Notes: generated by a model from the letters alone, not told the origin. A stretch of DNA of 64,000 bases from Onchocerca lupi (GCA_028564675.1 JAOVVO010000399.1:1-64000); one strand, 5' to 3'. Positions 13,134 through 26,532 are shown, counted from the first letter of the stretch. Made by a program: numbers and translations.

Positions 13134-13226
13134 AAGTATATAAAAACATGTGCGTATTCAAATGCAACAATATATCAAAATTTCAAAGCAATCAACACGA
13201 AATTTCAGAGATTTTAAGAGTTCGAA
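13134..13226 (+). repeat. Dispersed repeat, copy 2
   Basis: Contains TATATAAAAACATGTGCGTA, TTCAAATGCAACA and AAATTTCAAAGCAATC, colinear with copies 1 and 3. It ends directly at the first of two adjacent palindromes, so it may mark the end of the same transposon remnant as the ORF at 12639. Confidence 0.65.
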
Positions 13227-13269
13227 TAAATGAACATTGACATTTATAAATAATGTCAATGTTCATTTA
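13227..13269. repeat. Palindrome 1, 18-bp arms
   Basis: 13227-13244 and 13252-13269 are perfect reverse complements (core ATGAACATTGACAT) around a 7-nt loop. It abuts palindrome 2 with no spacer; the last base is shared. Confidence 0.9.
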
Positions 13270-13346
13270 AAATTTATAAATAAATAAAAAGCTAGTCTGT
13301 ATAAATAGAATTATACAGACTAGCTTTTTATTTATTTATAAATTTT
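13269..13346. repeat. Palindrome 2, 36-bp perfect arms
   Basis: 13269-13304 and 13311-13346 are perfect reverse complements separated by ATAGAA. The distinctive core is AAGCTAGTCTGTATAA. Perfect arms of this length suggest a recent inverted duplication or a foldback transposon end. Confidence 0.92.
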
Positions 13347-15893
13347 ATGCAGATTATTTCCACAGCAACGCATAGCCGTATAGCTAGTTTCTTATATAAA
13401 TCGAACAATTTCATTGTAATATTTCAGCATAAACTAGTATTATTACTTGTAACACTGGTATTTATAGCAAGAGATGCTAATTTATTCCGGTTGTATATAC
13501 TGAATAAAGTTTAACTGTAAAAACAAATTATTATCTAGCGGTTAACTGATTGCTATTACAAAATTAAATTTATGGCATTGATCGTATGGTGAAAAAGTTT
13601 TAAAAATGAATCAATTCAAGTAATTTTGATGAAAAAGTTAATTGGTGTAAGCAAGGTAAAGCAAATAACTTTAATAAATTCAATAAAGGAATGAGTGGTC
13701 GAAAATACGCCTCAACTCTTCCTTCCTTTCTTTTTTCATGATAAGTTAGCTTCTCGTACTGGTAATCATTCAGGAATTATTAATATTTAATATTGTTTTC
13801 TACTACAATTGGTATAATATCGTGTTTGATTTTCATCCGACTATTACCAAATTTCTAACATTTCAGTTGAAATTCAAATTTCAATTAGCTTGGATAATCT
13901 GATGGTGAAAAGAAAAACCAATGAAAATAAATGGATTTTTACTAAATGGCACGGAAGCCGAAATTACGAGAATTGATCCCAGATCGAATATTTGTCAAAT
14001 TGCAACGATGGACATGAAATATGTATTTCTATTAAAGAAATTTTTCGAAAGCTTTTTTAATTAATTAATCAGTGACCTTCATATGTACGCATGAAATACT
14101 TACTGATTAATAAATAAATAACAAAAACTGAAGTATACTTAGGATATCTTACATGGCACAAGTTTAGCAAAAAAATATTAAACCATATTAAACCATCATA
14201 TTTAGTCATCATATTAAACCACCAAAATGTTGATTGATGAAATTTCGAGTAATATTTAAGAGTGTTTAAAGATGATGAGAAATAAGACAAAATATTTCAG
14301 AAGATAAAGTGAATTAATGATTAGTCCATAATTAATCCATACTTGTTTCAAGATAGTATTATCATTATTAATCCTTCATTGACAGAAAGAACACTTTTCC
14401 ATTTAATTTTACATCCCAGCAGAACCCACAAATTCCAGAAAGTATCGATAGAATTCTCTTGTTAAAAACAAAAAAGCAAACGAAGATACAGATTCCTTAA
14501 CTTGTTCGGTAAACTGCCTGGCCATGCACGAACTGTTTTCACAAAATGAATCATCTTTTGAAAGATATCGTTTGATAATTTCACAGCCAGAATTGATTCG
14601 AATCATTCATACAGCGTTTATGCTACGTCTTTTTCGTTTTATGTGAATAATTATTATGCATTTTAAATTCAGTAAAAACTTTTGAAGCAAATCTATTTCA
14701 AGCGTAAGCATTACTTGATTAGTGCTATCCATAATGTTGCCGTTTTTCGGCAACTTTTGGAAACTTCTGATGCAAGAAACAATAATGGAATTGAATATGA
14801 CTAATGATTAAGCGAATCATTTCCCGGAAAATGAATAAACTAGAAAAGTAAACCATATATTTACAGCTGTTCATCACGAAGACACGAAAATTTTTTATTT
14901 CAATCTTTTGTATATTGTAAACACCTGTAATAACAACACCAAGACATATTCTAATTGTTGCATTACTTTGTTATTGCACAAGCAGAATGCATTTTCTTAA
15001 TAGCTATTTTGCAATATATATAAGATATATATACTTATTTATATAGTACCAAAAATTCAAATTATAAATATCAGCTGCTAGTAATAGCTTATTGGATAAG
15101 GTACATTTATGACAAGGAAATGAACGAAAACAGAGTTCAAAACTTTCAGAAAAAGTTTGCGAAATTTCTGAGAGATGTTTTGCAAAAAAGGTCGAACTGA
15201 TGAAAAATTTATCCTGAATCAAATAAATGTTTTCTGGGATTTTCAATTTACCTTAATTTTATTGAAAACATTTTGCATATTTCGCATACATAACTACAGC
15301 GATGTATTATTTTAAAACGAAAAATAAAAAAAAAAAAAGAAATATAGCATAGAAGAGACAAGAAAAAGTAAGCTCTTGAGCGTATAAAACCAAGAAAAAA
15401 GTATTTTGTTCAATCAGAGTAAATGTCTTTTGTATATTTGGAAATAATTGTAATTAACTTGAAAGCTTAGTAATGAAACTGAAAAATAAAGCGAAAGTAT
15501 TCATTCGATTGGGATATTATATTTGAATACAAAGACAATATAACAGAAAAGGAAACACAACCACGTATACAAACATACATACTAAATATGACATACATAA
15601 GTCATAGAAACTTTTTGTCCAATATATCTAATGAAATCAAGACGGTTATAGAACATACAATTAAAAAAGATAATTTGCAAAATGGTGATAGTGTCGAGAT
15701 CAAGATATTATACCACAACAATAATTCAGTTGATCGAATAAATCATTATGAAATATTAATTGGATATACAAAAAGAAATTGCAATTTCTAGTAATGATAC
15801 ATTCAAGGATTGACGTAATGGAATATAAGGAGCAGGAGAAAAATTAAAAGCAAAATGTGTTATTAAAAAAGTTCCGTCAAAGTTAAAAATTGC
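13347..15893. other. Intergenic, no gene seen
   Basis: AT-rich sequence between the transposon remnant and the 3' end of cog-1. A short plus-strand open frame at 15588-15791 (67 codons) lacks supporting signals. The minus-strand octamer ATACAAAA at 15428-15435 is treated as a finding. Confidence 0.4.
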
Positions 15894-15899
15894 TTTATT
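15894..15899 (-). terminator. Poly(A) signal of cog-1
   Basis: AATAAA on the minus strand, 46-51 nt downstream of the cog-1 stop codon. If used, the 3' UTR would be only about 60-70 nt. Confidence 0.6.
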
Positions 15900-15944
15900 T
15901 ATCTCAATCAAACGATAAAAGAGTAAATTGAATGGATGTTTGAT

Positions 15945-18900
15945 TCAATTAGATGATGATAAGAACGATGTTAAACTACGTAACTGTTGTGAACGTCCCG
16001 TAGAATCGAGCGTTTCCCCTCGTTTCACCAACGCATTGTCTGCAGCTTCTTTCTTCCGCCATTTTGTACGTCGATTCTGGAACCATACCTGGAATTGCAA
16101 CTTTTTTAATTCCTACCATTTTAAGGATGTCGTATGGTAGGGAAGCGATAAATGAATTGGAAAGAAAAGTAATGGAAAATTTCTTTTTGAAATTCCAGGA
16201 CAAGTTCAAGATGAAATTTAAGATGCTAACGTGGTTGGCTAGTTATAAGCAACAATACAAATTTGGCAAATTAAGACAATCAGTATAACACTGAAATTTC
16301 ATAAAGTTTTGTGAAAGATTTCGTAATAATAATATTACGAAAAAACAATATGATTTTTAGCGATAAATTTTCTTCAATTATTTTACTTTATGGAAGACGA
16401 TGAAATGAAAAAACATAAAATGAAACGATATGAGATGAGATGTAAGCATTTTTAATGCTTCTTTTTTTTTCTCGCCTTTTTAACTGAAAACATTTTCCTA
16501 TCCTCAAAATTCCTATTTGCGGAACGGCAAAAGATTACAATTACACTACCGTCTAATGGTAAGTCATCAAATTCAAAATTAAATTTCACCCATGAGACCA
16601 AAAATGAGAAACTATGAATAACAATCTACAATTTCTTTCTCTTTATTTCATTTCTGACATTATCTCCCATAATTCCCAATCTCTATGCCTAATTTTTTAA
16701 AATTCAATTGAGAAGAGCCAAATTTTCAGACTTGCCTAAACAAAATATATTCATATTTTTTTGTGGATTATAAAATTTGACTAGATAAAAGTCTACTTAT
16801 ATCATTACATAGCCAGACATTTATCCAAATGAAATACTAATTTAAACAGATCGTGGCTTTGGGATTTTATTAAAAAATTAATTTGGTCATGTACATGCCT
16901 ATCGTAATCCATAGCTAAGCTTCATATCATTATCATTACAAAGCTAATTATTACGAGTACTTCAATCTTATTTTCTCAAATTATATCAAATATCATAGAT
17001 TTCATTTATTTGAATTAATCTTCGCAAAATCCGAAAGTAAATTATTCAAGAATATTTCTGGATAAAAGTCAAGCAGTCTAGCAAATTGTGGACAGTATTT
17101 GTATTTTACGCTATTTGCCAGAATTTTCCTCAGAAAAAAATTAAATAATCGGAAAGCGTTAAGAAAATAAGTTTAGCCAACAGTTAGTCAGTTATCAATT
17201 TATTTTTTGCGTATTTCCTGGTGAGAACATGACCAGATGATGATATAATTTATAGTAGCCTTCCAAAAAACATTTCATAATGATGTAGCAAATAAATCAA
17301 AACAATTACTCCCAACTGGCAAACACAAACTTTAACAAAACGATGGGAGAAATGGAATTTCATTAAATGAGAGTTGAATATTCCAGAATTCAAAGGAAAA
17401 AATTCAGTTACTAACTCTTTTTAAAAGATTATTTTTCAAAATATTCATTCTTATATTGAAAAGCTAATAAAATTTGAAAATGTCATATAACTAATGGTTT
17501 GACAGGATATTTCTCAACGTTCTCAACGCTAGATTTCATCATTAATTAATACTTCATTTTTTTTCTATTGCTCTTCTTATTTTGAAAAAGTGAAAGGGAT
17601 TCTCCCCAAAGTTGGAATAATAAATCTTTCAAGTTGCTTATTTATTTTCGTACCCTTTACAACTGTTTCCAAATTGAAATTACGCCCGACGAAAGAGCAA
17701 GAAATTTCGATACTCACAAATAATTCCCTCTCTCTTCTTCCTTTCCCAATCCCTTCATTTATTCAGTTTGCTATTAGTTTTCAGGATGTTGCATTGCAAT
17801 AAAATAAACATGCCATGCCGTATAACGGAAGAAGAAGAAGAAGAAGAAAAGAAGGACTTGTCGGTGCTTCCCTTTACCTTTAATTCTATTCAAGCAACAT
17901 AGCAAATTTGATAGATAACGTATCGCACAAACACAACCAAAGAGGAAAAAGACGATACGATGATTGAATGAATGAGTGTTGAATGGAGCACCGAATTATG
18001 ATCGAATTGTTGATTGAATTGAATTGAACTGAATTGCAATAAATTCTCTCCTTCCTATCTCTTTGCTTCTACGATCAACTTGGATTGAAAGAGAATATTA
18101 CTATTATTACAAGTACCATTGGATAGTTATCAATTCTAATGCGTTTACATCATTTACACCAAAATTATAATTTAGTCTTATCAATCCAACTAGAACTGAT
18201 AATATTGATAAATTAACTTTTGGATTTGCTTTAAAATTTCTAAAATGATTGAAATTATAAATGGTAACGTATTTGGGCTGTGTACTGAGCTGTGAGGATT
18301 TATTGGATAGATAATTATTAGAAGTAGATATATGTTTCAAAAACTAAATTGATTACGCGATCGGTTAATTTCGATTGCAATAAATTAATGGAGCATATAT
18401 ATTGAATTAAGATTGTGAAATTGTGAAAATATTTAGTTGAAACTATAAAAGTAATCCTAACAATCAATAAAAAGGCATAAATATATTACATTATTCAAAA
18501 TTGTGTTCCTTCAAGTTGTATGATACTTAAATCAAACACTAATTTCCATCTTGAAACTATACAGTAGAATATTTGTAAGAATAATTTCAAGGCTTTGATA
18601 GAGATGTTGTATTGTAATTAATCATCCTTTCATTGATGTCTTCCGGCTTATGACAATAATTTATGCAAGCATCTGTTTCTGTGGACAGATGTATTTATTA
18701 TCCATTGTATTTACTTTTTCTCTCTTAAGATGCAACAACTGATGAAAAATAAATTTATAAAATTTGCTTTGTGAAATCAATTTATCATTTTTCGTAAAAT
18801 TGATGAATTTCATAAATTTTTTATACGGTGCCTTAATTATAAGATTAATTAAGCTTAACAAACTGATCAATTATTAAATAGTCATCTTAAACTTAATAGC

Positions 18901-21900
18901 GATTATTTTATTAAGAAATTAATAAAACATTAGTTTGGAAATGATTTTTAGATTATTCTGATAAATGATAGCGTTTGAATGAATGCTTCAGATTTTCCCA
19001 AATTAGATATATGAATGATTCATGAGAAAAAAATCTGTTTAAATGACAGGAATGACTTCTGCTTACGGAGCACCTAATCCAGAAATCAGTTGGATGAAAC
19101 CTTTTCTCAGACGAAAAACTTTAACATTCCTTTCTTTACTGATTGAAAAAATTGAAACCGTCCAGTCTTCTTTCTTTATTTCATGAAATTTTAATATTAA
19201 AATTAAAAATTGACTAGCTAATTATGAAATGGCCTACTTTCACTTGGCTTTCGCTCATACTTAGTTCTTGAGCGAGCTGAGCTCGATCTGATCCGGCCAG
19301 ATATTTTGTTTGCTCGAATTTTTTCTCCAGCATGAAAATCTTAAAATATATCGAAACACTTAACATGAAGTACAATTACATAATGCGAATCTATGTAAAA
19401 TCATTCGCATGCTTAGATTGATTACCTAATATCATTGATAGGATTGATAAGCCGAATGAGGAAAAAGATTAGAAAGAACTATAAAAAAGGTTAGTTCGCC
19501 TGCGAATATTTTGAAATTCATAATAAATTCTAAAAATTTTTGCATATTTTGAAGCAGGAAGTATTTAAGAAACTGAGAATCAAATGAATTAAGTAAAATG
19601 CTAACGTAAAGAGTAATTAAATCAAACAGAATCGAAAGGATTAAGAGAACTAACCTGATGTCCCGTAAACGTAGGCCTTGACTGTTTCTTATTCAAAGAT
19701 AATGAATTTGGTGATAAACATATTGAATTCGATACAGAAGCTCCTGGCAGACGAACAACATCTGCCGCTGTAGAGGTTGATATTGCTGGAAGTTGGAAGA
19801 GGCCAAACGGACCTGGCCTAGTAACTGAAATCATTGCAAAATATTCCAGATTTAAATTTTCAAAACTTTCACTATCACAAAGCAAACAAAAATGGTTCCA
19901 AGTCTATGAATTACGAGAAATTTGAATAAACGGACGAATGACTCTACCAAGAAGATATTCTATGGCAGACCAATATTTCGATAAGTTAATTAAATTACTG
20001 AATAAATTAAAAAAAGTTAAAAATTAAAATTTTGCCTGGTTTCATATATTGTATACATATAAACTTTTTTAACAATTTCTAATTCCTTCTTGGTAATAGA
20101 TAATGACAATGTTTCGATTTTATAGTTTGTTTTTTATTAAATCTGAAATCCAATATTTCGTTAGAATGGATGTGTCATGTGAGGACGCATAGTGTAGAAT
20201 GTTTACATCACGCCAAAAAATTCATAGTTTGATCAATCAATTTGAAATATAACAAATTACTTAACATCCAGCGATTAAAGCTTTGATCTGTTCGTTTTAA
20301 GTAACACAATTAATTGAATGATGCTAATCAATAAATTTCTCAGCTAACTAAAAAGCAAATTTTCAAATTCATCAAAAATCAGCAACATATGTTTCCCTCA
20401 ATGATATAGGGTGCTTTTAATCGTTCAAATAATTGTCTTCAATGAAGTATGAGGACACAAAGAATGGAATGCGCAATTTGCCGATATCTCTTTTCCATCA
20501 TTAAAATGCTGATTAGCGATACCTTAAAAGAGACCGCACAACGAGAGTCTAAGTTTACGGGGTAAGAATAGAATGGGAAGGCAGATGACACCCAAAAATG
20601 TGCAATAAAATTATTTGCTTAATTATTTGTGATTACTGTGTGAACAATTTTCCATGTAAAAAGCAACTGCATATGAGAGATTTCTTTTTTTAAATGATCG
20701 ATCGGGTGAATATTCAACGGACGGTAGGCTATAGTATTTTGGCTAGTATAATACATTTTCCTATACTGATTAATTGAGCTATCGGTTAAAAGATTATCTC
20801 ATGTTTTTTATTCATATTATTAAAATTGAAAGATTTTTCTGAACTTTAACTGGATTTAACTAACTAAAATAGATTCCATTCAATCATTTTAAGTTACCCA
20901 GAAAGTTAACTTTAAAGTTTAAATTAAATAAATCAAAGCAAATTCATTTATTCATGCGGAAAAAAAAAGATTAGTATATTGTTTTTTAAAAAAAGTGAAA
21001 GGAAATAGATGATAATAGTTAATTTCTGAAGGAAAGCTGAAGATGACATGAGTTAGGCAAAAGAAGTGATTGGATAGATGTTAATGGAATGAAATGCAAT
21101 TAATATGAAAATGAATTAATTTTGCACGCATATATATTTCCTATTAATCAGTTCATGTTCCTGACAACCAATCTTCTCTTTATTAATTGAAATAATCGGT
21201 AAATAACCAATCCAATACATTATATTACAGTTCTAAATTCTTCTCGAAAAAAGTAAAAATCTCGAAATAAACCATTTTATTTATCAATTAATTCAATAAA
21301 TACTTATAAAATTATTCAAATAATTTCAGCTCTTTCTCGAAAGGATGGCTTGAAATATGTTAATACTTTATTTATAATGATGTTTTTTAAAAAAAAAGAA
21401 AATTCCTTTCATTTTCCGCTATTCTGATTTATTTCAAAGGCCAAAAATTAAAGATCAGTATGTCTTTATTGAAAATATTTCAAAATTTCTATATGTCTCA
21501 CTATTGCAACAATCAAAATTTCTAATTACTTGAAAATTTTTCAGCTTTAATTTGAAATTGTGAGCGAAAAAATATGTTTAAAGTCAATGTCAGTGAGTTT
21601 GGTTCGTCCTTTTATTGTGCCAGTTTCGTAGGAGATCATTTCGATGACGCATGAAAGAAAACTAAAACCATACAGGTTGAGGTCATCCTCGGGTTGTCAA
21701 AGTGAAGCCTCCTGCTGCTTTTTCCTCCTATTACTATTATATCCATTAATTCTACTTCATATCAAATATACCTCAAATCACCGAACTGTTCAAAAATCAA
21801 AAATCAAGCACGCCGTGGTTTTTCAAGTTGATGTTGAAAACTAGTCTCATTACTAACACCTTTTCTTCAAAAGAGAACCATAACAGTAATAGCAGATCAA

Positions 21901-24900
21901 TTCAACTACTCAATTATTAAATTACTTATAATTTACTGGAAAATGTTCGTTTGTTCAAAATCTTAAATGCCCGGAAGTTCTTGAAGAAACCTATCTATAT
22001 AAAAACACGTGCCTATTCGATTGCAAGATTGTTTCAAAATTTCAAAATACCGGTGAAAAACATGGGGCGTTTGAAGTAAGTAACAACGAGCATTTACATT
22101 TTTCTTTTTATAGATCTACCATAGAGATATCCTACAATAGATTGTTAATAATAATTTGAATTTTAATTCTAAACAAAATTAAACTCTTTTCTTCGGATTT
22201 CTTTATAATTTTTCTTTGATTACTACCATTTTTTACAACAACTTCTCTATTTTTCATAATATTTCATGACTGATGTTTTTAAAATGCAAAAACTCAAAAT
22301 TAAAAATTAGATCGAAAAAAGATTATTAAATATTTCCCCTAACAAATGTCAAAAGCAGACTTCTCATATTCTAAAAAATATATATTAGACTGCGGAATTA
22401 TTTTAGGTTTGAAAGCTTCAATTACAGAATATTGATGTGCACATTAAGGATGTAATATATATAATTGCTGAGAAAAGTTCCGGAAATTGCCACCTTGTCG
22501 GAAAATGCAGTAAATCATCATTATATATGCACAAAATAGTCAATTTTAATTATTTTTAAACTTCATCAGCAAAGACTCACTTTTTATTTCCAAAATACAT
22601 TATTTGTCACTAATACTCAAATATTTCAATAAATAGATACATTAAACGAAATCGCAATACTAATCTTGTATTAAAAAGACTGCACAAATTGGATGAAAAG
22701 GGAATTTCGAAATTTAGAATGTAATTTTTGATATTTAATTCAGGGAAAACTCGTAACAGTGAATTGAAAATGAGATGATTTTTTGAATGGAATATTTCTT
22801 CTATTTATTTTTTCATCTTCATAAAGCTGAAAATGTAATGTTAAATTCAAAACGGAGAATTAGGCCAACCAATAATCATAGATCAAATCATAATTTTCGA
22901 ATTCTTACAACAATCTTAGTTGTTGTATCTTTTATATGGCAAGAGAAAATAGCCGATCAGCCAGTATTTCAATGGTAATTGTGATGTTAGAATAATTAAT
23001 TATTCATATACGATTTATTGTCCCATAGACAGTGATGCTTTAGTGAAACAATCATTCCATACAGCATTTGGTAGTGATTGAATTAGTAGAACTTATCTTT
23101 TGACAGAATTCTTCAATTTTTATTGGTTTCTAATCAGCTATTTGTTGACTAACAATGATAAATGATAATTGTTTGATGTAAATCCAAACGAAATATAAAT
23201 GATAAAATGAAATATTTTCCACCCCCGCACTTGCCCTTCATCTTTGCTTCTCTGATCCCTCTATTTTATCTTCTTTCTTCGCTTTCTATTGAAAAAATTT
23301 TGCAATTTATTGTTGAATATTTATTTCCTTCCCATCCGATGCTGGGGAAAGGCGTTGGAAGAAAATGAAGAGCAATTTGTCAGCGAATGGAGAAGAAAGG
23401 AAATAGGAGGAAACGTGGATGGCGTGCTACGTCACGCTACGTGATGCTACGCCATGCCATCTTCCCAATTCACTTACAATCCTCAAAATTTAAACCTTTC
23501 TGTCAATAATTTATCTTTCTCGCAAGATATCAATCGTCATCAGTGATAGTGTTTAAAAGGTACAAGTTAGGAAAAAAAACGAAACAGTCTATCAGAATCT
23601 TATTGGGTCATCAACAGATAGATTTCATCTAGACAGAAAAGAAATATCACATTCATACAAAAGGAAGAGGAAGAGAGAGGGAATTACTGAGAAAGAGGAA
23701 GAAGTGAAAAGAAAGGAGACAAACATACATACATAAATTTTTCACCAAAGTTTTCACAGCGTACTGTATTTCAATTAGCAACTTCATTCTGTATACTTCT
23801 CGTGAATTGTTGAAAAAATTTGGATAAAGAGAAGAGAGAGAGAGTTTAATAATGTTAAATTGATAAGCTGATAAGTGGGAAGAGGAGACGAGTAAAGCAC
23901 GTAGAAGTCACGCGGTATTATCAAAAGGTAGCAAGTCATGAGCGAGATGAACGAAACGGTAATCCAAAACAGCTAGATTTGGAGATCAATTGCGATTTCC
24001 TTTTTTCACGCATTTCGAGTGAATTTCTTGATTTTATCAATTTATATATGAACTAATTGATAAAAAGAATATGTTAATAGGATGTAATTGATGAATTGCT
24101 GTCTCCCATATCCATTATAGCCCGTTCGGTTTTCGCATTTTTATTTTCAACCCCATGAATAGATAAAAATTCAAGAAATTGTTCTGATAGAAAGAATTTG
24201 TTATCATAATATTTGGCATATATTTGACAATTTTATTCTACTTTATCTTACTTATCAAGAAATTATTCAGATTCAAGAACTTTCTAACGAATTTGCATAA
24301 TTGCTGCACATATCACCACCATAGGAAAAGAGAAATTAGAACAATTTAAATGTGTTCCAATTATTGAAAATTAATTATTGAAAATAGATCATTTTAGAAA
24401 ATTAATTTTTAACGAGCAGTTCAACGATGTCCATCCATCTATTCATAGAGAATACAAACATGCAAATGCATCAAATTAACATATTCATAATTTGGATATC
24501 TATCAGGTTCGTCTAAGTCATCCAGTTAGAAACATCTGCTGTTATCCTTCGGTAACTTCCCTTCCCCCTCCTTCTTCAGTCTTCCTTCCCCATTTTTCAT
24601 GAATTGAATTAAAATTTCTAGATGTACAAAACAAAATTGTCTCTTAAATATTCAAATTCCAAATCTTTAAAATTTCAATGAGAAATAGATATCGATAATT
24701 GCAGATCTTCAGGCACTAAATTTTTAATTAGTTTAATTTATAGAAGTCCCAAATTTGCAAACTTCCTCACTTTTCTGCAGCGAGAGCTTGAAACGAAAAT
24801 TATGGTAAGATTCTGAGAACGAAAGAATACATTCTGAAAGCTTTTTTTTTTGTACAGAAAGGCCAAGATATATGGAAGATAGAAAATCTGCAGAAGAGGT

Positions 24901-26231
24901 TAGCATTGAAATTTTTTTGATGACTTCTCCAAAATGTGTAAAATAGAAAATAAAGACAATAAATGTACCAGTATCAGATGGCGCTACCATGATATGCAGA
25001 GGATGATGATGCGATATCACTGGTGCTCTTGAAGCAGCAGTTGTCATCGATGTGCCAAGAATATAAGAAAGATAGGCATTCTGAAACCAATATCGTTCAA
25101 ATTCATTTTGTTTTAGTAATTTGAACTCATTGAATGGATATCTGGAAATGAAAGAAGATAAAATGGCGAAATTTCATCATAAATTTTTCAAGCATTAAAT
25201 TAATAACTTCAGGTCTAATCAAACTACTGCTTGCAGAATATCATAATACTATAGAATTGGAGCTTTAAATTATGCATCGTTTCTCTATCCCAATCAAAGA
25301 ATTATATTTTTCCAACTTAGAAAATTATTATTATTGACTTGAATCTGCTGGACTTGAGATAACTCTTGTCCATCAGCGGTAACAGCAGCAGCGGCAATGG
25401 TATTGGCAAGTGAATTTGAATCCATTAATGAGCTTGCAGCGTGAGGAACTGTAAAGGCTGATGGTCCAGCTGTGAAAAAATGTGGCCATGTCACAGCACG
25501 TCCAAATTCTGCCAGATCCATACATCTGAATCACTTTAGGGTAAATATAAAAAGAGAAAAAGCTGTTGATGACAAATGTTTCATGGGGAAAAAGAATGTC
25601 AAACACACATTTCATGTCTCGAATCTGTAATATTAGTGCCTTCAGATTCCTTATTACTTTAACCTTCGTTTGCATTCGCTCCTTATTTGTCTTACAGAAG
25701 CGTTTCTTGGAGGAAATTAAGATATATTTTCCTAATTTTAACTTAGTTAACTGACCGACTGCCATCATCATCAGTTGAATGACATCGACCAGTTGCTGCA
25801 TTATCATCATCGCTTGCCGATGAGCTGCTGAAAATGAAAGTTATGCAGCAACTTGTTGTCATTTGCTAGATTTTTAAATTTTATTGAAAAAAAAATATAA
25901 TCCTCAAATAGATGATCAGCATTTATCATCAAAAATAAATGAAATACTACTGTTATAATAGAAACATACATATTCATTTTAATTTATCAAAAATGTTTCA
26001 AACCTGGCTCGACTGCTGCTCGATTCTTTCTTTTCTAGCAATTTAGTTATGCTATAAGCATTATTTTTCCCCTTGCTTTTAGCACTAGTAGTAGTGATAT
26101 TAGTATCATCCTGATTGCTCAAACTTCGGAATCGATTCGTTTCTTTCCGTTCTTCCGAATGCTTATTTTCTGGACTGGACGGTGATATTGACTTACGCCG
26201 ACGATTGTTCACTGCGGCTAGTACTGATGAT

Positions 26232-26262
<31 letters not shown>

Positions 26263-26491
26263 AATCCTGAAGATGTGAGATATGATGTGAAATTCAAGCA
26301 CAAATTACAATTCAAAAAAAATAATAGATAATCATAAATTTTAAATTTTTAAAATTATGATAACTTATAGTTTTATGAAAAGAGTTCGCTGCAACAAATT
26401 ACAAAGTAACTCGGTGATAATATGTTTAAATTATTACCAATACGGCATTTGCAACAACCAAATTTGTAGCATCCGGAAAAAATGAATTCAT
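15945..26491 (-). CDS. cog-1: NK6-class homeodomain transcription factor COG-1 (367 aa)
   Basis: Orthologue of C. elegans COG-1 and vertebrate NKX6, a nuclear DNA-binding repressor used in neuronal and vulval/uterine fate choice (family knowledge). Exons (minus): 26491-26438, 26266-26004, 25827-25756, 25525-25339, 25080-24969, 19824-19655, 19339-19238, 16088-15945; 1104 nt, all phases agree. The homeodomain is exactly 60 residues (275-334): KKQSRPTFTGHQ, IFMLEKKFEQTKYLAG, SESQVKVWFQNRRTKWRKK. Asn51 is present and the fold is split by two introns. An eh1-like motif (NAYSITKLLEKK, about 87-98) should bind Groucho/UNC-37. A Ser tract (20-32), acidic Asp/Ser patches and an Ala-rich stretch precede the homeodomain. 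The tail after the homeodomain is only 33 residues. The intron between exons 5 and 6 is 5.1 kb. The start ATG follows a T-rich CAG acceptor by 23 nt. An alternative upstream first exon cannot be excluded. Confidence 0.95.
21996..22120 (+). repeat. Dispersed repeat, copy 3, inside the large cog-1 intron
   Basis: Reads CTATATAAAAACACGTGCCT, ATTCGATTGCAAGATTG, TTTCAAAATTTCAAAATACC, then GAGCATTTACATTTTTC, colinear with the copies at 11736 and 13134. It is an insertion in non-coding intron sequence, antisense to cog-1. Confidence 0.65.
23419..23460. promoter_or_regulatory. Triple GCTACG(T/C) block in the large cog-1 intron
   Basis: Three 10-nt units in a row (GCTACGTCAC, GCTACGTGAT, GCTACGCCAT) are enclosed by a 7-bp inverted pair ATGGCGT/ACGCCAT (23419-23425 and 23449-23455). 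TACGTCA and TACGTGA resemble bZIP/CRE half sites. It is markedly GC-richer than the intron around it. A regulatory role is inference only. Confidence 0.35.
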
Positions 26492-26514
26492 TGAATGATA
26501 TCTAACAAATTATC

Positions 26515-26532
26515 CTGAAAAAAAAAAACGAC
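26515..26532 (-). promoter_or_regulatory. Probable trans-splice or 5' UTR acceptor of cog-1
   Basis: A long T run followed by CAG lies 23 nt before the cog-1 ATG on the minus strand. In nematodes this arrangement serves SL1 addition or joins an upstream non-coding exon. Which of the two applies cannot be told from the sequence. Confidence 0.55.

Noticed and set aside
16064..16288. Plus-strand open frame across the last cog-1 exon
   Set aside because: It is the antisense of the homeodomain recognition helix, a shadow of cog-1.
25373..25810. 145-codon minus-strand frame through cog-1 exons 3 and 4
   Set aside because: It reads through an intron in a different phase from the exon chain that leads into the homeodomain.
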